DNA from: Deltaproteobacteria bacterium
GTDB lineage: Bacteria > Desulfobacterota > Binatia > Binatales > Binataceae
Direction: 5' to 3'
NCBI GenBank assembly: GCA_003161515.1
Contig: PMOH01000350.1
Coordinates: 4,874 to 13,350, forward strand
Length of the DNA: 8,477 nucleotides
Shown: piece after piece, positions 1 to 4,827 of the stretch
Numbering within the stretch: the stretch's first letter is position 1
Layout of the letters: each line of letters begins with the position of its first letter
Position numbers and translations under genes: made by a program
The notes under the pieces: model-generated
Told to the model about the DNA's origin: nothing
Database searches by the model: none
What the model saw: only the letters and a program-made list of their open reading frames with translations

Positions 1-1128
1 AGCGCCTTTGTCAGCGCCGGAAATTCGGGCGCCGTGATGACGGCGTCGATGATGATCCTTGGCAATCTCAATTACGTCGATCGGCCGGCGATCGCATCGC
101 TGGTGCCGACCAGCGAAGGATTCAGTTTGCTGATCGACGCGGGCGCCAACGTCGATGTGAAGCCGATTAACCTTGTGCAATTCGCGGTGATGGGGAGCGT
201 GTACTGGCGGCATGTGCGCAACGTCTCGCGCCCGCGCGTCGGGATTCTTTCCAATGGCGAGGAAAGTTCGAAGGGCAACGACAACACCCGCGCCGCGGCC
301 GCGATGCTCGAGCAGATGCCGACCTACGTGCACTACATCGGATACGTCGAAGGCCGCGACATCAACCGCGCGAAAGCGGACGTCGTCGTGACCGACGGCT
401 TCACCGGCAACGTCGCGCTCAAGACGATGGAAGGGTTCTCGTCGTTCCTGCTCGGCAGTTTGCGCGGCGTGTTTGGCGGAAATTGGCGCACGCGGCTGGC
501 GTATCTGTTGGTGCGAAAAAATCTCACCGCGATGCGCGAGCGGCTCGATCCTTCGGAATACGGCGGCGCGCCGCTGCTCGGCGTCAGCGGCGTGTCGATC
601 ATTGCGCATGGTTCCTCGAATCCGAAGGCGATTCGCAGTGCGATTCGTGCCGCGGCCAATGAACAACTCGTGCATCACGTGAACGCTGAGATCCTGGAGA
701 TTCTCGGGAAGATTCAGCCCGTCGGGCCGATCAAACCTCCGGCTGGCAAAGGTATCCGCGCGTTGTTCGGCAAGATGCGCGGACGCTTGCACCGTCGCGA
801 GAAGGAAGGCGAGGCGGTCAAACACGACGACTCGCATCCCGTGGCGAGCGGTACGGGGTCGCTGGCCGAACCGCCGCCGGATCATGGCGCGGACCATCAT
901 GTTGATCCAAAGATTGAACGCGCCAATTACGAATCGACGCACTCCCGACCGCGCGGCAGCGGTTCGCTAAAGGATGAAGCACGGACCGAGACCACCGACG
1001 GAGCCGCGACGCCAGTGTCAACCAACGGCACGACGCCGGGCGTCGATAAGTCGCACAACTCAGGCGAGTTGCATTCGCAGGGTGAGGCGGACGCGCATTC
1101 GCCCGAACGGCCGAAGAGCGATTCGTGA
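1..1128 (+). CDS. plsX: PlsX, phosphate acyltransferase (5'-truncated by window edge, long C-terminal tail)
   Basis: PlsX converts acyl-ACP plus phosphate to acyl-phosphate, the acyl donor for PlsY in phospholipid synthesis; it is a soluble, peripherally membrane-associated enzyme. The frame is open from base 1, so the start lies upstream; by family length roughly 90-100 N-terminal residues are missing. Visible family signatures are SAFVSAGNSGAVM at the left edge, the VDRPAIA segment, GxEExKGN (NGEESSKGND), YVEGRDI, VVTDGFTGNVALKTMEG, the SEYGGAPLLGVSG block and AHGSSNPKAIRSAI. The recognisable enzyme ends near HHVNAEILEILGKI, about base 720. Beyond it, from about base 733 to the stop, come roughly 131 extra residues: first a basic, possibly amphipathic stretch (GIRALFGKMRGRLHRREK), then a low-complexity hydrophilic tail rich in H, D, E, S, T, G and P. 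fabD starts 14 nt after the stop, so the two are probably co-transcribed. Identity of the core is firm; the role of the tail is unknown. Confidence 0.95.
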   Translation, partial: SAFVSAGNSGAVMTASMMILGNLNYVDRPAIASLVPTSEGFSLLIDAGANVDVKPINLVQFAVMGSVYWRHVRNVSRPRVGILSNGEESSKGNDNTRAAAAMLEQMPTYVHYIGYVEGRDINRAKADVVVTDGFTGNVALKTMEGFSSFLLGSLRGVFGGNWRTRLAYLLVRKNLTAMRERLDPSEYGGAPLLGVSGVSIIAHGSSNPKAIRSAIRAAANEQLVHHVNAEILEILGKIQPVGPIKPPAGKGIRALFGKMRGRLHRREKEGEAVKHDDSHPVASGTGSLAEPPPDHGADHHVDPKIERANYESTHSRPRGSGSLKDEARTETTDGAATPVSTNGTTPGVDKSHNSGELHSQGEADAHSPERPKSDS

Positions 1129-1142
1129 GGCGCCGGCGATAG

Positions 1143-2090
1143 ATGAAGCTGGCGTTTCTTTTTCCCGGGCAGGGATCGCAACGCGTCGGGATGGGCAAGG
1201 AGTTCGCGGACAACTTCCCGATCGCGCGCGATACGTTCATGGAAGCGGACGACGCGCTCGGCTTTCCGCTGTCCAGGCTATGTTTCGAAGGTCCCGAAGA
1301 CGAACTTCGTCTCACCGCCAACACTCAACCCGCAATTGTCACCGCTTCGATCGCGGCGCTGCGGGTCTATCGCAAGGAAATCGGCGGCGAGCCGGAAATC
1401 GCGGCGGGCCATAGTCTCGGCGAATACAGCGCGCTGGTTGCGGCCGGCGCGATCGAATTTCCCGACGCCGTCCGCGCGGTCCGCGAGCGTGGACGCCTGA
1501 TGCAGGAAGCCGTTCCGGCCGGGCAGGGCGCGATGGCGGCGTTGATCGGCCTGGAACTTCAACAAGTACGTGAGATTTGTGAAGAGGTCACCGAGGACGG
1601 CCAGCTCGCGGTGCCCGCCAATCTCAACGCGCCCGGCCAAGTCGTCATCGCCGGACATGCTGCTCCCGTCCGCCGCGCGCTCGAAATCGCAAAAGAGCGG
1701 GGCGCGTCGATGTCGATCGAGTTGAAAGTCAGCGCACCGTTTCATTGTCCGCTGATGCAGCCGGCGCGCGACGGAATGGAGCCGATGCTGCGCGCGCTCA
1801 AAGTCGGCGAGTTCAAATTTGGCGTGATCGCGAACGTTACTGCGGAAATAAATCACGATCGCGCACGCGTCGTGCCGTTGTTGCTCGAACAGATAACCTC
1901 GCCGGTGCGATGGGAAGAATCGATGGGCGTGGTCGCGCGCAGTGGCGTCACCGAGGCGATCGAATTCGGCTGTGGCCGCGTCCTGATGGGCCTGATGCGC
2001 CGCATGTACCGGACGATCCGCGTCCGCCCGCTCGAGGACCTTGCGTCGTTAAAGGCATTATCGGATCCGGGTCGCGCCGCGAAAGCCTAG
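1143..2090 (+). CDS. fabD: FabD, malonyl-CoA:ACP transacylase
   Basis: FabD moves malonyl from CoA to the phosphopantetheine arm of ACP, supplying the extender unit for type II fatty-acid synthesis in the cytoplasm. The 315-aa product has the usual length. Motifs seen: FPGQGSQ near residues 7-13 (oxyanion region), the nucleophile motif GHSLGEYSAL with Ser91, the RGRLMQ motif (Arg116 region), ANLNAPGQVVIAG, and SAPFHCPLM with His201, equivalent to the catalytic His of E. coli FabD. The ATG at 1143 is followed directly by the canonical N-terminus MKLAFLFPGQGSQ, which fixes the start. GAGG at 1127-1130, overlapping the plsX stop, is a plausible though distant ribosome-binding site. In many related clusters fabH lies between plsX and fabD and fabG follows fabD; neither is here. 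The next gene is instead an unrelated small orphan. Confidence 0.96.
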   Translation: MKLAFLFPGQGSQRVGMGKEFADNFPIARDTFMEADDALGFPLSRLCFEGPEDELRLTANTQPAIVTASIAALRVYRKEIGGEPEIAAGHSLGEYSALVAAGAIEFPDAVRAVRERGRLMQEAVPAGQGAMAALIGLELQQVREICEEVTEDGQLAVPANLNAPGQVVIAGHAAPVRRALEIAKERGASMSIELKVSAPFHCPLMQPARDGMEPMLRALKVGEFKFGVIANVTAEINHDRARVVPLLLEQITSPVRWEESMGVVARSGVTEAIEFGCGRVLMGLMRRMYRTIRVRPLEDLASLKALSDPGRAAKA

Positions 2091-2141
2091 TGACTGATGG
2101 TTCAGAAAGCATGACAAAAAGAGTAGGGTTCGGTTTGACGT

Positions 2142-2597
2142 ATGAACCCGATCCTACTGAGTGGCCTTGTGGGTGCGATTGTGGGCGCCGCGGCGGCAAT
2201 AACGGCGCAATTCGTTAGCCATCGCCTAGCGACGAAAAGAGAACTGCTCAGGTTTCAGATTCAGAGCTTCGAACGATTCAGACGAGAATTTAGCGAAGAT
2301 GAAAACCTGCGCCAAATCAGTATCAAGAAAGAGCCTCTAACCGACGATGAGATCGACGACTACCTGGGTTTTTTCGAAGAGATCGGCTTGTATTTTCACC
2401 GCAACCTTGTAGATGTGGAACTGGTCGATGAGATACTGGGTGACTCAATCATTGATGCATGGGAAGATGAACACATCCGGAAGGTAGTCGGAGCGGTTCG
2501 CGGCGCTGAAGACGATCGCACATATTTTCGGTATTTTGAGCGACTGGCAAAGTACCTGATCGAGATGCGAGACAAACGAATCAGAACGGGAGAATAA
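2142..2597 (+). CDS. Small protein of unknown function with one N-terminal membrane segment (DUF4760-like architecture, tentative)
   Basis: The 151-aa product begins with a hydrophobic segment (about residues 4-25, Gly/Ala/Val/Ile-rich) followed by positive charges (HRLATKRELLR), consistent with a single membrane anchor and a cytoplasmic C-terminal domain. The soluble part is mainly charged and helical-looking: a coiled-coil-like stretch around residues 30-50, an FFEEIGLYFHRNLVD segment at about 77-91, a DEILGDSIIDAW segment, and a basic C-terminus. The pattern of N-terminal membrane helix plus a FxEExG...LVD...LGD...W core reminds me of DUF4760-type proteins, but I cannot confirm this. ATG 2142 is the first usable start after an in-frame TGA at 2136-2138; no good Shine-Dalgarno precedes it. 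Base composition is visibly less GC-rich, with more A/T-ending codons than fabD or ribD, suggesting later acquisition. It occupies the place where fabG commonly sits. Confidence 0.7.
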   Translation: MNPILLSGLVGAIVGAAAAITAQFVSHRLATKRELLRFQIQSFERFRREFSEDENLRQISIKKEPLTDDEIDDYLGFFEEIGLYFHRNLVDVELVDEILGDSIIDAWEDEHIRKVVGAVRGAEDDRTYFRYFERLAKYLIEMRDKRIRTGE

Positions 2598-2655
2598 ATC
2601 GTGGAAGAACGAAATCGAAGAGGCGGTGGCCGGAAAACTCTTAAGCGGACCAAAG

Positions 2656-2675
2656 GCGGATGAATTGAAATCCGC
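2656..2675. repeat. Small perfect inverted repeat (6-bp arms)
   Basis: GCGGAT (2656-2661) pairs with ATCCGC (2670-2675) around an 8-nt A/T-rich loop. A G-T pair could extend the stem outward. No run of T follows it, so it does not resemble an intrinsic terminator; it may simply end or stabilise the upstream transcript. Confidence 0.4.
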
Positions 2676-2830
2676 TGCCAGGCCTGATCGCTGCCTTGCG
2701 TCCGCTCCTTTCAGTCCTTATGCTCCCCTGATAATTTAATCCCGACCCTCGGCCCGTTACCTCTGGTCTGCGCGGCAGTGGGATAATGTTAGAATATTGA
2801 TTGGCGGCCGAATTAGATCCCGCTGCCAGG
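2672..2830 (+). repeat. Direct repeat pair CCGCTGCCAGG (2672-2682 and 2820-2830)
   Basis: The 11-mer CCGCTGCCAGG occurs at 2672-2682 and again at 2820-2830. Both copies are preceded by ATC, differing by one extra C in the second copy. The second copy runs directly into the acpP Shine-Dalgarno (AGGAGG, 2828-2833). The first therefore looks like a degenerate copy of the acpP start region, displaced by 148 bp. This could be a footprint of an insertion or duplication that separated acpP from its former neighbour. Confidence 0.5.
2787..2795 (+). promoter_or_regulatory. Candidate extended -10 promoter element for acpP
   Basis: TG-T-TAGAAT at 2787-2795 matches an extended -10 (TGnTATAAT) with five of six hexamer bases. 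It would place a transcription start near 2802, giving a leader of about 44 nt before the acpP ATG. No good -35 hexamer is seen at 17 bp spacing, which an extended -10 can tolerate. The call rests on motif match and location only. Confidence 0.3.
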
Positions 2831-2845
2831 AGGAACTAGAGCACG

Positions 2846-3085
2846 ATGGCTCAAGACATCGAAACCAAAGTTCGCGAGAAGATAAGCGAACAGCTGGGTG
2901 TGGCCGCTGACGAAGTAACTCCGGAGGCCTCGTTCATCGAGGACCTCGGCGCGGATTCGCTCGATATCGTCGAGCTGGTGATGGCGCTGGAAGAGGAGTT
3001 CAACATCGAAATCTCCGACGAAGACGCCGAGAAGATCCGCACCGTCAAAGACGTCGTCACCTATATCGAGGCTCACAAGAGCTGA
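2846..3085 (+). CDS. acpP: Acyl carrier protein
   Basis: AcpP carries growing acyl chains on a 4'-phosphopantetheine attached to serine and is the shared cofactor protein of fatty-acid, phospholipid and lipid A synthesis. The 79-aa product is the usual size, highly acidic, and contains the GADSLDIVELVMALEEEF signature with the modified Ser38. The helix I segment (KVREKISEQLGV), the F30-IEDLGADSL loop and the EISDEDAEKIRTVKDVVTYI C-terminal half are all typical. A strong ribosome-binding site, AGGAGG at 2828-2833, lies 12 nt upstream of the ATG, stronger than those of neighbouring genes and fitting an abundant protein. In related genomes acpP is usually preceded by fabG and followed by fabF; here it is preceded by an orphan gene and followed by nrdR 77 bp downstream. 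It probably starts its own transcript (see candidate promoter). Confidence 0.98.
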   Translation: MAQDIETKVREKISEQLGVAADEVTPEASFIEDLGADSLDIVELVMALEEEFNIEISDEDAEKIRTVKDVVTYIEAHKS

Positions 3086-3162
3086 AGCCCCGCGACTTAA
3101 AACTCGCTCGTTACAGATCGGCGGACCCGTTGCGATTCGCCGCGTGGACCCGGAGCTAGAGC

Positions 3163-3669
3163 ATGCGGTGCCCGTTCTGCCGCCATCGTGGAAATCGCGT
3201 CATCGATTCGCGGCTCGCGAACGACGGCACGCTTATTCGGCGTCGTCGCGCGTGCTCGGGATGCAAGCGGCGTTTCACCACCTACGAACGGGTCGAGGAA
3301 GCGGCGCCGATGGTCGTGAAAAAAGACGACCGCCGCGAACCGTTCGACCGCGCCAAGATAGTCGCCGGCCTCAAGCGCGCTTGCGAGAAACGGCCGGTCT
3401 CAATGGAAACGATCGAGCAGATCGCCAACAACATCGAGACCGCAATGACCGAACAGAGCGAGCGCGAGGTCCCCAGCAGTGCGGTCGGCGCGGCGGTGAT
3501 GAACGAGCTGCACAAGATCGATCAGGTCGCGTACGTGCGCTTCGCGTCGGTCTATCGCCAGTTCAAGGATATCGACGAGTTCATGCACGAACTCGAAGAC
3601 CTCATCAATCAACGCAAGCAAGCGCCCGCGCCGCGCTCTGCCGGTGAAAAGAAAGGCAACGGCGCCTGA
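3163..3669 (+). CDS. nrdR: NrdR, ribonucleotide reductase transcriptional repressor
   Basis: NrdR binds ATP/dATP through an ATP-cone and represses ribonucleotide reductase operons at NrdR boxes when dATP is high. The N-terminal zinc ribbon is complete: Cys3, Cys6, Cys31 and Cys34 (MRCPFC ... RACSGC), with the conserved VIDSR and LIRRRRAC...RFTTYERVE segments. The ATP-cone follows at about residues 48-140 (VVKKDDRREPFDRAKI ... AYVRFASVYRQFKDIDEF). At 168 aa it is slightly longer than the usual ~150 because of a short basic and proline-containing C-terminal tail. The ATG at 3163 has GGAG at 3152-3155 with 7-nt spacing and gives the canonical N-terminus. nrdR next to rib genes is a common arrangement. 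Its end overlaps the probable ribD start by 26 nt, implying translational coupling. No nrd gene or clear NrdR box is seen in this window. Confidence 0.97.
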   Translation: MRCPFCRHRGNRVIDSRLANDGTLIRRRRACSGCKRRFTTYERVEEAAPMVVKKDDRREPFDRAKIVAGLKRACEKRPVSMETIEQIANNIETAMTEQSEREVPSSAVGAAVMNELHKIDQVAYVRFASVYRQFKDIDEFMHELEDLINQRKQAPAPRSAGEKKGNGA

Positions 3670-4783
3670 TTCGGCCGCGATTCGGGACCAGCGCTACATG
3701 CGCGAGGCGCTCGCGCTGGCACAGGAACAGCTCGGGCTAACGACTCCAAATCCGTCGGTAGGATGCGTGATTGTGCGCGGCGACAAAGTCGTCGGTCGCG
3801 GCGTCACCAGCGTCGGGGGGCGTCCGCACGGCGAAGCGAATGCGCTCGCCGACGCGGGCGCGCTCGCGCGCGGCGCGACCGCGTACGTGTCGTTCGAACC
3901 GTGCGCGCATTTTGGGCAGACGCCGCCGTGCGCGAACGCGCTGGCGGCGGCGAAGGTCAAGCGCGTCGTCGTCGGATGCGTCGATCCGGATCCACGCGTC
4001 AGCGGACGCGGAATCGCAATCCTCAAGGCCGCAAAAATCGCGGTAACGACTGGAGTGCTCGAAGCCGAAGCGCTCCGTCTGAACGAAGGATTCATCACGC
4101 GGCTGCGACTCGGGCGCCCGCTGGGAATCCTCAAGCTTGCGATGTCGATAGACGGGCGAATCGCCGCGGCCAGCGGCGATTCGCGATGGATCAGTTCGCG
4201 CGAATCGCGCGAACTGGTCCATCGATGGCGTCGCGAATGCGACGCCGTCATGGTCGGCGCCGGCACCGTGATTGCCGACGACCCGCGCCTGACGGCGCGG
4301 GTCGCCGGCGGTCGCGACCCGGTGCGCGTCGTCATCGACGCGCAACTGCGCACCGCGCCGACGGCGCGGGTGTACCGGCAGCGCTCGCGCGCGGTCACCA
4401 TCCTGGTGACCACGCCGGCAAATCTCTCGCGTGCCCGCGAGAGATTTGAACACCGCGGCGTCGAGGTCATCGCCGTCGCCACCCATGGCGGCATCATCGA
4501 ACTGGATCGCCTGATGCTCGAGTTTGGGCATCGCGGATGGTGCCGCGTCTTGATCGAAGGCGGCGCTAATCTCGCCGCTTCAGCCCTGAGCGCGGGTATC
4601 GTGGACCGCGTCGCGTTCTTTGTGGCCCCGAAAATCCTCGGCGGCGGCCTGCCCGCAATCGAGGGAATGAAATCCCGCGCCGTGCGCGACGCGCTCGCGC
4701 TCACAGAATTGTCCGCGCGCCCAGTCGGCGAAGACTGGCTGCTCGAAGGACGCGTAGTCCCACGCGCCGCCCGCACTGGTTAG
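3644..4783 (+). CDS. ribD: RibD, bifunctional diaminohydroxyphosphoribosylaminopyrimidine deaminase / 5-amino-6-(5-phosphoribosylamino)uracil reductase
   Basis: RibD performs the second and third steps of riboflavin synthesis: deamination of the pyrimidine ring, then NADPH-dependent reduction of the ribosyl side chain. The N-terminal zinc deaminase domain (about residues 17-150) has TPNPSVGCVIV, the zinc/proton-shuttle motif PHGEANAL (His62, Glu64) and EPCAHFGQTPPC (Cys87, Cys96). The C-terminal reductase domain (about 160-370) has KLAMSIDGRIA, SRWISS...SRELVHRWR, CDAVMVGAGTVIADDPRLT and LIEGGANLAASAL...PKILGG. At 379 aa it is full length. GTG 3644 is preferred as start because the only later start, ATG 3698, would cut the conserved QRYMREALALA helix; no clear Shine-Dalgarno is seen, and coupling to nrdR (26-nt overlap) is likely. 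The DNA is unusual: the reductase half holds a dense chain of inverted repeats (4156-4448) without disrupting the protein. Confidence 0.96.
   Translation: MKRKATAPDSAAIRDQRYMREALALAQEQLGLTTPNPSVGCVIVRGDKVVGRGVTSVGGRPHGEANALADAGALARGATAYVSFEPCAHFGQTPPCANALAAAKVKRVVVGCVDPDPRVSGRGIAILKAAKIAVTTGVLEAEALRLNEGFITRLRLGRPLGILKLAMSIDGRIAAASGDSRWISSRESRELVHRWRRECDAVMVGAGTVIADDPRLTARVAGGRDPVRVVIDAQLRTAPTARVYRQRSRAVTILVTTPANLSRARERFEHRGVEVIAVATHGGIIELDRLMLEFGHRGWCRVLIEGGANLAASALSAGIVDRVAFFVAPKILGGGLPAIEGMKSRAVRDALALTELSARPVGEDWLLEGRVVPRAARTG
3975..4000. repeat. Near-perfect palindrome inside ribD (13-bp half-sites, no spacer)
   Basis: Bases 3975-3987 and 3988-4000 are reverse complements except for one C/C mismatch (3982/3993) and one T-G wobble (3977/3998); the core is GATCC|GGATC. 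It encodes the DPDPRVSG-containing part of the deaminase domain. It is a weaker outlier of the hairpin chain that starts 156 bp downstream. Confidence 0.6.
4156..4448. repeat. Chain of consecutive short-loop inverted repeats within ribD
   Basis: Read by eye, arms are perfect unless noted. H1: 4156-4167/4173-4184, 12 bp, loop 5. H2: 4184-4203/4205-4224, 20 bp around a single central A (4204), one T-G wobble (4191/4217). H3: 4224-4234/4239-4249, 11 bp, one wobble, loop 4. H4: 4279-4289/4294-4304, 11 bp, loop 4. A self-complementary 10-mer at 4310-4319. H5: 4323-4331/4336-4344, 9 bp, loop 4. H6: 4353-4359/4363-4369, 7 bp, loop 3. H7: 4393-4400/4404-4411, 8 bp, loop 3. H8: 4419-4431/4436-4448, 13 bp, loop 4. 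H1-H3 abut, sharing bases 4184 and 4224. Weaker members flank the chain (4052-4076; 4475-4492). The segment encodes residues 171-268, the first part of the reductase domain, in an intact frame. Function is unknown; mRNA folding, DNA cruciforms or palindrome-generating mutation are all possible. Confidence 0.8.
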
Positions 4784-4827
4784 GATCTGTATGCGGTGAT
4801 AATATCGCCATCGTTGAATTGCATCAG

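Larger units (their letters stand above)
2598..2845. other. Intergenic leader region upstream of acpP
   Basis: This 248-bp stretch has no convincing gene. It holds a perfect 6-bp hairpin at 2656-2661/2670-2675 (GCGGAT / ATCCGC, 8-nt loop) without a T-tract, a possible competing pairing of AGCGGA (2644-2649) with TCCGCT at 2671-2676 or 2701-2706, an A/T-rich patch near 2729-2740, a candidate extended -10 element at 2787-2795, and two copies of an 11-bp motif (see the repeat entry). A GTG-initiated 20-codon frame (2601-2663) follows the stop of the upstream gene in the same frame, but I do not call it a gene. The relatively long gap in an otherwise compact cluster suggests acpP has its own promoter here. 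Confidence 0.5.

Noticed and set aside
563..574. 12-bp palindrome GCGGCGCGCCGC in plsX
   Set aside because: Pure G/C self-complementary words of this size are expected in GC-rich coding DNA; it is isolated.
3086..3162. FMN riboswitch or NrdR box upstream of nrdR/ribD
   Set aside because: I see neither the conserved FMN-aptamer segments nor the A/T-rich palindromic NrdR box in this GC-rich 77-bp gap.
4156..4448. CRISPR-like array or transposon end repeats as explanation of the ribD hairpins
   Set aside because: The hairpins differ in sequence and length, are not direct repeats with spacers, and the protein frame and family motifs run through them intact.
3694..4776. Long open frame on the - strand across almost all of ribD (360 codons)
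   Set aside because: It mirrors ribD and lacks any recognisable domain; its composition (Arg, Ser, Thr, Pro-rich) is typical of antisense frames in GC-rich genes. ribD on the + strand is unambiguous.
4784..4827. Promoter for ribBA around GATAAT (4798-4803)
   Set aside because: The hexamer is good, but no -35 is present at the right distance and the sequence also forms a weak hairpin (GGTGAT/ATCGCC); a 44-bp gap inside a cluster is better read as a simple spacer.
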